64,000 nucleotides of DNA from Rhizobiales bacterium NRL2 (GTDB taxonomy: Bacteria > Pseudomonadota > Alphaproteobacteria > Minwuiales > Minwuiaceae): positions 310,001 to 374,000 of the forward strand of contig CP016093.1 of the NCBI GenBank assembly GCA_001664005.1, read 5' to 3'. Positions 38,005-48,716 of this stretch are shown here, piece by piece. The notes below the pieces were generated by a model that did not search any database, was not told the origin of the DNA, and saw nothing but the letters and a program-made list of their open reading frames with translations. The translations under genes were made by a program, and so were the position numbers. Within the stretch, counting starts at the first letter, position 1; each line of letters starts with the position of its first letter.

Positions 38005-38370
38005 TCAATCCCGGTCGCCCGCGCCGCGCGTCGCCGCATCCACGGCCACCACGGCGTCGATGACGCGCTTGGTCGCTTCGGCGATCAGCAGCAGGTCGCC
38101 GTCGACCCGGGCGTAGATCAGGCCCTCGGCCGGATCGCGCAGGCCGTAGCGGCCATGGTCGTAGACCGGCACGTAGCGCACGCCGTCGGGCAGGCGCTCG
38201 CCGATCGCGTAGCGCTTCTTGGCGAGGCCCGGCGGCATGCAGCCGTTGTTCTTCTTGGCCAGGCCGGGCGGGCAGTGGCCCGGCTGCGCCATGGCCGGCG
38301 CGGCGATCATGGGCACGGCCATCATGGCGATGGCCGTACTCAGGAACATGGTGCGGATGGCCGTTTTCAT
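38005..38370 (-). CDS. RcnB-like periplasmic protein
   Basis: A 121-residue protein with signal peptide (MKTAIRTMFLSTAIAMMAVP, cleavage near AMAQ), two PPGLAKK repeats, and a C-terminal domain with the RcnB-type pattern YDHGRYGLRDPAEGL-VDGDLLLIAEATKRVIDAVV. RcnB proteins are linked to nickel/cobalt homeostasis in enterobacteria; in alphaproteobacteria their role is mostly unknown. The ATG at 38370 has GGAGAG upstream; the longer frame to 38448 is not preferred. Confidence 0.8.
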   Translation of the reverse strand: MKTAIRTMFLSTAIAMMAVPMIAAPAMAQPGHCPPGLAKKNNGCMPPGLAKKRYAIGERLPDGVRYVPVYDHGRYGLRDPAEGLIYARVDGDLLLIAEATKRVIDAVVAVDAATRGAGDRD

Positions 38371-38534
38371 TGTCGTTCTCTCCGTTTCCTTGCCATTCTC
38401 GGCACTGATATGTGTCCAATGACCGTATCCGGGTAGTGCGCGGCGCAACTTGCCCCTGTACGGTCACGGCCCCGATCCGCTAAGCCTCGCGGCTGAATGG
38501 CGGATGAACCCGGCGTCAACGAGGGAGCGGCGAC

Positions 38535-38762
38535 ATGAGCAGGCAGGATCTCTATCTGGTCTTCGGCGGCGCGCTGGTCGATCCGCGCGAGAACGTGCTG
38601 GCGGAGCCCGACAAGACCGACGTGGTCGGCGTCTTCGCCACCTACGACGCGGCGCTGAAGGCCTGGCGCGGGCGCAGCCAGGCCAATGTGGACGACGCCT
38701 ATGTCCGCTATTTCATCGCCCCGCTGCACCGGCTGATGCACCCGGACGAAGAGGGCGTCTGA
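38535..38762 (+). CDS. DUF4170 domain-containing protein
   Basis: A 75-residue protein with the DUF4170 pattern: [32 protein letters not shown] and [19 protein letters not shown]. Small, soluble and of unknown function; mainly alphaproteobacterial. GAGGGAGCGGCGAC precedes the ATG. It lies 14 bases before the macro-domain gene. Confidence 0.9.
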   Translation: MSRQDLYLVFGGALVDPRENVLAEPDKTDVVGVFATYDAALKAWRGRSQANVDDAYVRYFIAPLHRLMHPDEEGV

Positions 38763-38776
38763 GGGCGCCGCGCGGG

Positions 38777-39289
38777 ATGCAGACCGAAGTCGTCACCGGG
38801 GACATCACGGCGCTGTCGGTCGACGCCATCGTCAACGCCGCCAACGAGAGCCTGCTGGGCGGTGGCGGGGTCGACGGCGCGATCCACCGCGCGGCGGGGC
38901 CGGAGCTGCTCGAGGAATGCCGCGCGCTGGGCGGCTGTCCCACGGGGGAGGCGCGGATCACGAAGGGCTATGGCCTGCCCGCGCGCCACGTCATCCACAC
39001 CGTCGGGCCGGTCTGGCGTGGCGGGGCGGCCGGGGAGCCCGGCCTGCTCGCCGCCTGCTACCGCAACAGCCTGGCGCTGGCCACGGAACACGGCCTCGCC
39101 TCCATTGCCTTTCCCGCCATCTCGACGGGCGTCTACGGCTATCCGCTGGAACAGGCGACCGAAATCGCCGTGGAGGTCGTGCTGACGGTGCGGGCGCGGC
39201 CGGCGCACGTCATCTTCTGCTGCTTCGACGGGCCGACGGCGGCGGTCTGTCAGCGGGTGCTGGACGCGCAGCAGCCGTTCCCCAACTGA
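38777..39289 (+). CDS. Macro domain protein (O-acetyl-ADP-ribose deacetylase-like)
   Basis: A 170-residue single macro domain. The ligand-binding segments are [31 protein letters not shown] (positions 5-35) and [16 protein letters not shown]. Proteins of this MacroD/YmdB type remove ADP-ribose or hydrolyse O-acetyl-ADP-ribose. It probably shares a transcript with the DUF4170 gene. Its last 40 bases overlap the 3' end of the GDCCVxC gene on the other strand. Confidence 0.92.
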   Translation: MQTEVVTGDITALSVDAIVNAANESLLGGGGVDGAIHRAAGPELLEECRALGGCPTGEARITKGYGLPARHVIHTVGPVWRGGAAGEPGLLAACYRNSLALATEHGLASIAFPAISTGVYGYPLEQATEIAVEVVLTVRARPAHVIFCCFDGPTAAVCQRVLDAQQPFPN

Positions 39290-39498
39290 ACGGGCGGGCA
39301 GGGCGTGTCGCCATGGCTGCAATAGACGCAGCAGTCGCCCGGCTTCGGCCGGTGGAGATCGCCGCAGGCCGGGCATTCCCGGAACCAGATGCAGGCGTCC
39401 TCGGGCATGGTCTCGGTCGCCCGCGCGCCGCAGGCCGGACAGGTGACGGTCGATTGCAGGCGGAGGGGGACGGTTTCCGCCGTGCCGGCATCGGTCAT
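39250..39498 (-). CDS. GDCCVxC domain-containing (seleno)protein family, Cys form
   Basis: An 82-residue Cys-rich protein with a CPAC pair, an ECPAC pair and the diagnostic [10 protein letters not shown] motif followed by CPPVQ. In some species one Cys of the family is selenocysteine; here all are Cys codons. Zinc or metal binding is likely and the function is unknown. Start taken at MTDAGTAE (39498); the longer frame runs into the tRNA gene. It overlaps the macro-domain gene convergently by 40 bases. Confidence 0.85.
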   Translation of the reverse strand: MTDAGTAETVPLRLQSTVTCPACGARATETMPEDACIWFRECPACGDLHRPKPGDCCVYCSHGDTPCPPVQLGNGCCASSTR

Positions 39499-39518
39499 GG
39501 CGCGACCTCGCGGAATTC

Positions 39519-39593
39519 TGGAGCGGGTGATGGGAATCGAACCCACGACTCTCAGCTTGGGAAGCTGAAGCTCTACCACTGAGCTACACCCGC
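39519..39593 (-). tRNA. tRNA-Gly(CCC)
   Basis: Minus-strand cloverleaf: acceptor arm GCGGGTG / CACCCGC, D-arm with AGCTCAGTGGTAGAGC, anticodon stem TCAGC/GCTGA with loop TTCCCAA giving anticodon CCC, T-arm with GGTTCGATTCC. A CCA end is encoded (TCCA after the acceptor). Confidence 0.96.
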
Positions 39594-39603
39594 ATGGTCC
39601 CGA

Positions 39604-39632
39604 TTCCTAGACCCGCCCGGCCCGGCTGGCAA
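39604..39632 (-). promoter_or_regulatory. Candidate promoter of tRNA-Gly
   Basis: On the minus strand TTGCCA and TAGGAA are separated by 17 bases, ending 10 bases upstream of the tRNA 5' end, the usual distance for a stable-RNA promoter. Confidence 0.55.
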
Positions 39633-39656
39633 GCGGTTGGTTGGCGCCGCCGGCGC

Positions 39657-39733
39657 CACGCCGATCCCTTCTCCCCCGCGAGTGGGGGCGAGCAATCTCG
39701 GTGAAATCATCCTCCCCCTGGAATCAGGGGGGC
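39657..39733. repeat. Intergenic palindromic repeat, family C copy 4 (fragment)
   Basis: TTCTCCCCCGCGAGTGGGGGCGA followed by AATCTCGGTGAAATCATCCTCCCCCTGG, the same middle segment (GAGATCATTGCCTCCCCCTGG) as in the copy at 40751-40874. It lies between tRNA-Gly and the transporter gene. Confidence 0.7.
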
Positions 39734-39794
39734 GGCCCAAAGAAGCAGCCAGAAGGCGCGCGGGCCGGCCCCGCCATCCCCCGCGCGCCCTCGT

Positions 39795-40691
39795 TCACTT
39801 CCTGGCCTGCTGTCTCAACAGCAAGAGCACCACGCCGGCGACGATGAGCGCCGCGCCGGCGACGGCCAGCGCGTCGGGGACGTCGCCGAAGACGGCGAAG
39901 TCGTAGAGGCTGGCGAAGACAAGCGTCGAGTAGAAGGCCGGGATCACGTGGCTGGCCGCGCCGCGCTTCATGGCCTGGATGAACAGGCTCTGCGCCCCCA
40001 CCATGGCGACGCCGATCAGCACCAGCAGTGGCCATTGCTCCGGCGTCGGCGCGCGCCAGACGAAGGCGGCGGCCGTGCCGGCGATGCAGGCGCCGAGACA
40101 GTTGTTGATCAGCAGAATGCGGATCGGCGGCTCCCGGTCGGAGAGGCGTTTGATCATGATCGCCTCGAGGCCCATGAATACCGCCGCCCCCAGGGCGATC
40201 GCCGCCGCCGGCTGATAGGCCGCCGTGCCCGGCCGGATCAGCACCAGCGCGCCGGTCAGCGCCACGGCCACCGCCAGCCAGCGCCAGGGTCCGACGCGCT
40301 CGCCCAGGAACAGGATCGCCAGTCCCATGGTGACCACGGGGCTGAGAAAGCTGATCGCCGTGGCGTCGGCCAGCGGCATGCGCGCGGCGGCGGCGAACAG
40401 GCAGGTCGCGCCGAGCCAGCCGGCCGCCGTCCGCCCGGCATGAACCGGCCAGGCCGCGCCGCGGAAGTCCGGCCTGAGCCAGAGCGCGAAGCCGGCCACC
40501 GTCACGAAGCCGAAGACGAAGCGCGCGGCGCTGACCTGGAAGGGGTGCAGCCCGGTCCCCTCTGCGCCCAGGCCCAGCGCCTTGGCGATCAGGGAGGTCA
40601 CCGCGATCAGCGCGCTGGCGCCGATCATGGCCAGGATGGCGAGACGCCGGCGGCGGGCGTCCTCGGCGGTGAAGGCGGGGGTGGCGGTCAT
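39795..40691 (-). CDS. DMT family (EamA) transporter
   Basis: A 298-residue membrane protein with ten hydrophobic segments arranged as two EamA halves; for example LAILAMIGASALIAVTSLIA, TAISFLSPVVTMGLAILFLG and ALAVAGAALIVAGVVLLLL. LGERVGPWRW is typical of the family. It is a metabolite exporter or importer of unknown substrate. Single gene. Confidence 0.92.
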   Translation of the reverse strand: MTATPAFTAEDARRRRLAILAMIGASALIAVTSLIAKALGLGAEGTGLHPFQVSAARFVFGFVTVAGFALWLRPDFRGAAWPVHAGRTAAGWLGATCLFAAAARMPLADATAISFLSPVVTMGLAILFLGERVGPWRWLAVAVALTGALVLIRPGTAAYQPAAAIALGAAVFMGLEAIMIKRLSDREPPIRILLINNCLGACIAGTAAAFVWRAPTPEQWPLLVLIGVAMVGAQSLFIQAMKRGAASHVIPAFYSTLVFASLYDFAVFGDVPDALAVAGAALIVAGVVLLLLRQQARK

Positions 40692-40750
40692 GCGCCGCCT
40701 TTGCCACCGCCCCGCCCGTCCGGCAAGCGCCGATTCCGCGGCCCTCGTCT

Positions 40751-40874
40751 TTCACCCCCTCCCCGGCCCTCCCCCTCACGAGGGAGAGGGGGAACGAACC
40801 GGCGAACTGTGAGATCATTGCCTCCCCCTGGGATCAGGGGGAGGTCGGCGCGGCACGCGCCGGGAGGGGGTCGG
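40751..40874. repeat. Intergenic palindromic repeat, family C copy 5 (long)
   Basis: CCCCCTCCCCGGCCCTCCCCCTCACGAGGGAGAGGGGGA, then TGTGAGATCATTGCCTCCCCCTGGGATCAGGGGGAGG and an end CGCGCCGGGAGGGGGTCGG, seen over positions 40753-40873. It fills most of the gap before the radical SAM gene; a lone TTGACA (40934) beyond it has no good -10. Confidence 0.85.
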
Positions 40875-41001
40875 GCGGCGCCGGCGCCCTCATAACGCCG
40901 CTTCACCGCTGCGTGAATCGGCGGGGCTGCAAGTTGACAGCCGCGCCGGCGCAGCCAAGCTTCCGGACTTCAACGGAAGACGCCGCCGAACGGGAGACAA
41001 C

Positions 41002-41961
41002 ATGACCGACGCCGCCATCCATCAGAAGGCGCCCGGGCTGGACCCGGCCAAGTTCCGCGATCCCGATGTTACCGCCGACGGTTCGGCCCGCGCCTCGGTG
41101 GCGCTGGAGGAGCTGCAGACGCTCTGGTTCAACACCGGCACGCTCTGCAATCTCGAATGCGTCAACTGCTACATCGAGAGCAGCCCCACCAACGACCGGC
41201 TGCAATACCTCCCGCTGGCGGAGGCGGAGCGGTTCCTGGACGAGCTGGACCGCGATTTCCGCGCCGTCGAGATCGGCTTCACGGGCGGCGAGCCGTTCAT
41301 GAACCCGGACTTCATGGCGATGCTCGAATCGGCGCTGGACCGCGGCTACCGGGCGCTGGTGCTGACCAACGCCATGCGGCCGATGATGAAGCGCGCCGGC
41401 GAACTTCTGGCGCTCCGCGAACGCTTCGGCGAGCGGCTGCATGTCCGGGTCTCGATCGACCATTATTCGCGCGAACTGCACGATCTGGAGCGCGGGGCCG
41501 GGGCATGGGAGCGGATGCTGCCGGGCCTCGACTGGCTGGCGGCGAACGGCTTCCGCCTTTCGATCGCCGGCCGGACATTCTGGAAGGAGTCCGAGGACAG
41601 TCTGCGCGAAGGATTCGGACGCTTTCTCGCGGCCCGCGGCATCGGCCTCGACGCCGGCGACCCGGAACGGCTGGTGCTGTTCCCGGAGATGGACGCCGCC
41701 GCCGACGTGCCGGAGATCACCACCGCCTGCTGGGGCATACTGGACGTGCAGCCCTCGTCCATGATGTGCGCCAGCTCGCGCATGGTCATCCACCGCAAGG
41801 GCGCGCCCTCGGCGACCGTGGCACCGTGCACCCTGCTGCCCTACGAGACCGGCCTGGAGATGGGCCGGACCCTGGCCGAGGCCCGCGCCGAAGTAAAGCT
41901 GAACCACCCCCATTGCGCCAGGTTCTGCGTGCTGGGCGGCGGCTCTTGCTCGCGCGCATGA
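41002..41961 (+). CDS. Radical SAM protein with C-terminal cysteine cluster
   Basis: A 319-residue radical SAM enzyme. The SAM-cluster motif CxxxCxxC is Cys49, Cys53 and Cys56 (CNLECVNC), followed by GFTGGEPFMNPDF. The C-terminal third has six further Cys: in TACWGIL, MMCASS, APCTLL and the end HCARFCVLGGGSC (Cys305, 309 and 316), which suggests auxiliary iron-sulfur clusters of SPASM or twitch type. Such enzymes usually modify peptides or small molecules, but no peptide substrate gene is visible nearby. GGGAGA precedes the ATG. Neighbours (transporter, ApaG) do not reveal the pathway. Confidence 0.88.
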   Translation: MTDAAIHQKAPGLDPAKFRDPDVTADGSARASVALEELQTLWFNTGTLCNLECVNCYIESSPTNDRLQYLPLAEAERFLDELDRDFRAVEIGFTGGEPFMNPDFMAMLESALDRGYRALVLTNAMRPMMKRAGELLALRERFGERLHVRVSIDHYSRELHDLERGAGAWERMLPGLDWLAANGFRLSIAGRTFWKESEDSLREGFGRFLAARGIGLDAGDPERLVLFPEMDAAADVPEITTACWGILDVQPSSMMCASSRMVIHRKGAPSATVAPCTLLPYETGLEMGRTLAEARAEVKLNHPHCARFCVLGGGSCSRA

Positions 41962-42073
41962 GCGGCGTCCCCGGCCCGGGCCCGCTCGAGGCGCCGGTCT
42001 TCGTTCATGGCGCCGCCTGAGGGGAGCGGTCACGGGCTGGCAAGTTCCCCCGGAATCATGCTCAATAGCGGGC

Positions 42074-42499
42074 ATGGCCAGTGACCCGACATTCGACAGC
42101 CAGGGCCGTTACGTCGCCGAGACCCGCGGCGTGACCGTGCGCGTCAAGCCGGCCTATCTGCCGCGCCAGTCCGACCCCGAGAGCGGCCGTCACGTCTGGG
42201 CCTACGAGGTCACCATCGAGAACGGCGGCGGCGAGACCGTGCAGCTTCTCAACCGCCACTGGCGCATCACCGACGGACACGGCCGCGTCGAGATCGTGGA
42301 AGGCCCCGGCGTCGTGGGCGAGCAGCCGGTCCTGCAGCCCGGCCAGCGTCACACCTATGCCAGCGGCTGTCCCCTGCCGACGCCGAGCGGAATCATGGTC
42401 GGCCACTACGAGATGGTGAACGGGAAGGGCGAGCGCTTCCTGGTCGAGATTCCGGCCTTCTCCCTGGATCTGCCGGGCGGCGACCGGGCCGTGAACTAG
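42074..42499 (+). CDS. apaG: ApaG domain protein
   Basis: A 141-residue single ApaG domain: GVTVRVKPAYLPRQSDPESG, YEVTIENGGGETVQLLNRHWRITDG (positions about 45-70), GPGVVGEQPVLQPG and a MVGHYEMV end. The family was linked to Co/Mg efflux phenotypes; its biochemical role is unresolved. It lies eight bases before trkH. Confidence 0.95.
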   Translation: MASDPTFDSQGRYVAETRGVTVRVKPAYLPRQSDPESGRHVWAYEVTIENGGGETVQLLNRHWRITDGHGRVEIVEGPGVVGEQPVLQPGQRHTYASGCPLPTPSGIMVGHYEMVNGKGERFLVEIPAFSLDLPGGDRAVN

Positions 42500-42507
42500 G
42501 GCCGGTC

Positions 42508-43959
42508 ATGGAGGGCGCGCGGGGGGTCCTGCTGATCAACGGCGTGCTGGTCGTCCTGCTGGGCCTCGCCATGCTGGCGCCCATGCTGGTGGACCTAGCC
42601 TACGGCCACAGGGACTATCTGGTGTTCCTGTCTTCGGCCGCGGTGACCGTCTTCGCCGGCGGCGCGGTGGTGACGGCGACCTTCAGCCGGGGCCTGCAGC
42701 TCGACATGCGCCAGGCGTTCATCCTGACCACCAGCGTCTGGCTCGTGCTGCCGGCCTTCGCGGCGCTGCCCTTCCTGCTGTGCGAGCTGAAGCTGTCCTA
42801 CACCGACGCCTTCTTCGAAGCGATGTCGGGCCTGACCACGACGGGTTCGACGGTGATCGTCGGCCTGGACCGGGCGCCGCCGGGCATCCTGATCTGGCGC
42901 GCCATCCTGCAATGGCTGGGCGGCGTCGGCATCATCGTCACCGCCATCGCCGTGCTGCCGCTGCTCCGGGTCGGCGGCATGCAGCTCTTTCGCATGGAAA
43001 GCTCCGAACAGTCCGACAAGGCCCTGCCGCGCGCGGCGCAGATCGCCGCCGCCACGGCCGTCGCCTACCTGATCCTGAGCATTGCCTGCGCCGGGGCGCT
43101 GTGGTTCGCCGGGCTGAGCGCCTTCGACGCCATCGCCCACGCCATGACCACGGTCGCCACGGGCGGTTTCTCGACCTCCGACAGCTCCGTCGGGGGCTTC
43201 GCCAACGCCGCCGCGGAATGGATCATCATCCTGTTCATGATTGCCGGCTCGCTGCCCTTCATTCTCTATCTCCAGGCCGTCCGCGGCCGGCCGGCGGCGT
43301 TCTGGCGCGATACCCAGGTGCGCTGGTTCCTGGCCACGATCGCCGGGGCGACGGCGCTGGTGCTGCTGCTCTCCGGCGTCCGCGGCCTGGCCGGGGGGGA
43401 GCTCGAGGCGGTGCGGCTGAGCGCCTTCAACACGATCTCCATCATCACCGGCACGGGCTATGCCAGCGACGACTATGGCGGCTGGGGCCGGGCCGTGATC
43501 GTGCTGTTCTTCTTCTACACCTTCATCGGCGGCTGCGCCGGCTCGACGTCCTGCGGCATCAAGATCTTCCGTTTCCGGGTGATGTTCGAAAGCGCCCGGG
43601 TGCAGATCCATCAGCTCATCCAGCCCAATGCGGTGATGGTGCCGCGCTTCAACGGCCGGCCCCTGGAGACCCACGTCATCGACGCGGTGATGAGCTTTTT
43701 CTTCCTGTTCGCCATGGTCTTCGGCGTGCTCGCCTTCCTGCTGACCCTGACGGGCCTGGACATGACCACGGCGCTGTCGGGGGCGGCGACGGCGATCTCC
43801 AATGTCGGCCCCGGCCTGGGCGACATCATCGGCCCGGCGGGCACGTTCAAGCCGCTGCCCGATTCGGCGAAGTGGCTGCTGTCGGCGGGCATGCTGCTCG
43901 GCCGGCTGGAGCTGTTCACGGTGCTGGTGCTGTTCACCCGGCGGTTCTGGCGGACCTGA
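42508..43959 (+). CDS. trkH: Trk-type potassium uptake protein TrkH
   Basis: A 483-residue membrane protein with four pore-loop repeats (for example AMSGLTTTGSTVI, TTVATGGFS, NTISIITGTGY and SAAATAISNVGPG). It forms the potassium pore with a TrkA gating ring, which is not in this window. The ATG follows apaG by eight bases, so they may be co-transcribed. Confidence 0.94.
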   Translation: MEGARGVLLINGVLVVLLGLAMLAPMLVDLAYGHRDYLVFLSSAAVTVFAGGAVVTATFSRGLQLDMRQAFILTTSVWLVLPAFAALPFLLCELKLSYTDAFFEAMSGLTTTGSTVIVGLDRAPPGILIWRAILQWLGGVGIIVTAIAVLPLLRVGGMQLFRMESSEQSDKALPRAAQIAAATAVAYLILSIACAGALWFAGLSAFDAIAHAMTTVATGGFSTSDSSVGGFANAAAEWIIILFMIAGSLPFILYLQAVRGRPAAFWRDTQVRWFLATIAGATALVLLLSGVRGLAGGELEAVRLSAFNTISIITGTGYASDDYGGWGRAVIVLFFFYTFIGGCAGSTSCGIKIFRFRVMFESARVQIHQLIQPNAVMVPRFNGRPLETHVIDAVMSFFFLFAMVFGVLAFLLTLTGLDMTTALSGAATAISNVGPGLGDIIGPAGTFKPLPDSAKWLLSAGMLLGRLELFTVLVLFTRRFWRT

Positions 43960-44056
43960 GCATTGACCTTGCGGCACCGTGCCGCCTTACATTGTGGCAG
44001 GCGCGGCGGGAAAACCGGCGCAAGCAGAACAAGACAGCCCGAGGGAGGCCCGATCC

Positions 44057-45981
<1,925 letters not shown>

Positions 45982-46000
<19 letters not shown>

Positions 46001-47424
46001 CCGGCCCCCGCCTCGGCGGCGACGCCGCCGCCGGACGCCAGCGGCTGTCCGGCAGGCGCCGGCTGCTCGGCCAGCGGCAGGGTGACGGTCACCGACGTGC
46101 CGGCGCCGGGCGCGCTCTCGATGGTCATGGTCCCCCGGTAGGAGGCGACCAGGTCGCGGCAGAAGGTGAGGCCGAGTCCCGTGCCCTTCTCGCCCGAGGT
46201 GCCGGAGCTGGAATAGCGGATATCCGGCGCGTTGACCTTCTCCAGCGTGGTCCCGGCCATGCCGACGCCGTCGTCGCGGATCACCAGCCGCGCCTGACCG
46301 CCGCTGCGGCCGATATCGACGCCGACCGTGCCGCCGGCGCGGGTGAACTTCAGCGCATTGGCCAGCAGGTTGCGGACGATGGTCTCGACGCCCAGCGGAT
46401 GGGCCAGCACGACGATGTCGCTGCGGCCGCCGGGGGATTCGAAATTCACGCCCTTGGCCTCGAAGGCGCTGGCCAGTGGCGCATGGGCGGCGGCGACCGC
46501 GGCGTCCAGCGCCACGGGTTCGCGCTCCAGGTCGCGCGGCTGGCTCTGCGTCCAGGCCAGCAGGCTGTCGACCAGGTCATGGGCCTGGCGGGCGGCGACG
46601 TGGATGTCGTCGGCCATCTCGAGCGCGCTTTCGGTCCGTCCCATGCGGGCCAGGTGGCGCATCGCCTCGGTGCCGCCGACCAGGCTGTTGAAGGGCGTCT
46701 TCAGGTCGTGCGCCAGCAACGAGATCAGGCGGTCGCGGCGCCGCACCTCGGCGCGGAGCGTGACCGACATGCGCCCCGTCAGCAGGCTCAGCGCCCACAG
46801 GGCGTAGAACAGGGAAACGACCTCGAGACCCGCGACAGTCGTTGCCACCGGGCCGGAGAGATTGAGAATCTCGTCGAACTGGTGGCCGCTGACGACCTCG
46901 ACCGTCACCACCGTCAGCACGATTCCGAAGACGCCGGAGATGCCGGCGGCGGGAATGCGGCTGCCATTGCCGATCTGGCGCCGCGATTTCCAGGGACGGA
47001 GCGAGACGACCAGCCAGAAGCAGAGGGCGGCGCCGGCGGACATGGTGACTGCGAGGCGCATGCGGGCGTCCGGATCGCCCAGATAGAACCACCCGACGCC
47101 GAGGCCAACCGCGGCGACGATCGCCAGCAGCGGCCAGATCGTGACCGGACGCGACAGGAAGGCGCGGGTGCCGAGGATGGCGGTGGCGAAACCGCCGACG
47201 ATCAGCATGTCGCTCACGACGACCGAGACGAAGCCCGGAATGACCTCGCGCAGCGCCACCAGCAGGGAGCCGAAGGCGACCGCCGTGAAGCCCAGGGACC
47301 ACAGGCGCGCGGCGATGGCCGCCGACCGCACGGGCGGCCGCCGCTGCATCCACAGGAAGTAGGCCGTCGCCAGATTGGTCGCGAAGGCCACCACCTGAAT
47401 TGTGCCGATATCCAGTTCGATCAC
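45982..47424 (-). CDS. Membrane sensor histidine kinase
   Basis: A 480-residue kinase with about seven N-terminal membrane segments (residues 10-210), then a HisKA region with the phospho-accepting His in [13 protein letters not shown], and a HATPase domain with N box [20 protein letters not shown] and [11 protein letters not shown]. No periplasmic or PAS sensor is seen, so the membrane bundle is probably the sensor. No response regulator is adjacent. It is convergent with acs and overlaps it by 19 bases; a functional link to acetate use is possible but unproven. Confidence 0.93.
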
Positions 47425-47517
47425 GCCGGCCTCGGGGTCCAGGAGTCGAATCCCATAGCCCGCGCCCCGCTAAGAAACGGTGAAGACAATTTCGTTTCCT
47501 GGGGGGTTGCGCTGTTT

Positions 47518-47646
47518 GATTGAGCGGCCCCTCACTCGGCGCGTCACCCCCGCCTCTGTGCGGGGGTCCGGAGCGGCTTCGCCGCAAGTCGATGGTCTTG
47601 ACCGGATGCCCGCACGGGGGCGGGCATGACACCGAAGCTCCACTGG
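47518..47646. repeat. Intergenic palindromic repeat, family A copy 5 (reverse orientation)
   Basis: Reads as the reverse complement of the other family A copies: CGTCACCCCCGCC, GTGCGGGGGTCCGGAGCGGC, TTCGCCGCAAG, CCGGATGCCCGCAC, GCGGGCATGAC. It lies between the kinase 5' end and the OmpA-like gene and accounts for the gap. Confidence 0.87.
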
Positions 47647-47671
47647 CGATTCAACCTCCCCGAGGATTGTT

Positions 47672-48256
47672 CTAGCGGACGATGACCTCGGCGCGGCGGT
47701 TGAGTTCGGAGCGGCGGTCCTCTCCGGGCTCCAGCGGCTCGCGCTCGCCGCGGCCCCAGATCTCGATGCGGCCGGCCTCCAGGCCGGCGGCGACGAGTTG
47801 ATCCCGCACCGCTTCGGCGCGGCGGAGCGAGAGCGCGTCGTTGTAGTCGTCCTCGCCCACCGTGTCGGTGTGGCCGACGATCACCACGTCGGCCGGCGCG
47901 TGTTCCTCGATGGCCGCGGCGATCCGGGGGATCAGCGCCAGCGAATCCGCGTCCAGCACGTCGGAGCCGAATTCGTAGCGCAGCGTGAATTGCTTCGGCG
48001 CCCGGGGCATGGCGCCGATCGCAGCCCGGTAGTCGCGGTCGACCGCGGCGGCGTCGGTCCGGTCCACCGTCGCCTGTCCGCCCTTCGCGACGCGGGCGCG
48101 CTGGAAGGCGTCGGCGATGACGACTTCCTCGCCGCCGGGATTGACGGCGATCTGGCCGACGCTGCCGTCGTCGTCGGCCAGCAGGACGATCTCGTCCTCG
48201 GTGGCGCAGGCGGCCAGCAGCAATGCCGCGGCCAAGGCGATGACTGTTCTGTGCAT
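47672..48256 (-). CDS. OmpA family lipoprotein
   Basis: A 194-residue protein: signal peptide with lipobox ALLLAAC, a non-conserved region of about 80 residues, and an OmpA-like domain with FGSDVLDADSLALIP, VIVGHTDTVGEDDYNDALS and RSELNRRAEVIV. It should attach to the outer membrane and bind peptidoglycan. ATG at 48256 or 48262 is possible. It follows the FecR-like gene closely and is probably in its transcript. Confidence 0.88.
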   Translation of the reverse strand: MHRTVIALAAALLLAACATEDEIVLLADDDGSVGQIAVNPGGEEVVIADAFQRARVAKGGQATVDRTDAAAVDRDYRAAIGAMPRAPKQFTLRYEFGSDVLDADSLALIPRIAAAIEEHAPADVVIVGHTDTVGEDDYNDALSLRRAEAVRDQLVAAGLEAGRIEIWGRGEREPLEPGEDRRSELNRRAEVIVR

Positions 48257-48275
48257 GGTCATGTCTTCCGCCGCC

Positions 48276-48716
48276 TCAGTCCGCAACGCGCATCAGGAAG
48301 CGCGTGCCGCGCACCGCCAGCACCGTGTGCGGCGTCTCCACCAGCATCTGGTCGCGCCCGCGCTTGGCCAGCCGGCCCGACCGCGCCGACAGCGACCCGC
48401 GCTCCAGCCGGCTGCGGAACGCGCCTTCATTGGTGGTGGGGTTGAAGCTGTAACCGGCGACCGCGAAGCTGCTCGACGGGCCCAGCGCGATCAGCGAATT
48501 GTCGGTGAAGGTGAGGCCCGCCGTGGCCTCGGGACCGGTGTGGACGACGTCTTTCTCGGCAATGCGGAAGCCCGGGGCCGCCGGCAGGCGGTCGCCGCCG
48601 CGCTCCACCTCGACCCTGCCCTCGACGGTCTTCACCGTCGCCACGTAGTCGGCCGCCATGGCGGCGGGCGTGGCAAGCGCCCCGGCCAGCAGGCAGATCG
48701 TCAGAAGCCGCATCAT
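48276..48716 (-). CDS. FecR domain-containing protein
   Basis: A 146-residue exported protein with a signal peptide ending PAAMAAD and a FecR-type beta domain: VEGRVEVERGG, GFRIAEKDVVHTGPEATAGLTF (residues about 55-76), LEVKRG-like LERGSLSARSG and TPHTVLAVRGTRF. It lacks the membrane-anchored regulatory part of classical FecR, and may bind surface polymer or assemble with the OmpA protein. GGAGG lies five bases before the first of two ATGs (48716, 48713). Confidence 0.88.
   Translation of the reverse strand: MMRLLTICLLAGALATPAAMAADYVATVKTVEGRVEVERGGDRLPAAPGFRIAEKDVVHTGPEATAGLTFTDNSLIALGPSSSFAVAGYSFNPTTNEGAFRSRLERGSLSARSGRLAKRGRDQMLVETPHTVLAVRGTRFLMRVAD

Noticed and set aside
38777-39498. Macro domain and GDCCVxC pair as a defence or toxin module
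   Set aside because: No ADP-ribosyltransferase or nuclease partner is adjacent, and both families are widespread housekeeping-type accessories.
40934-40939. TTGACA as a promoter of the radical SAM gene
   Set aside because: No acceptable -10 element occurs at 16-18 bases; not listed as a feature.
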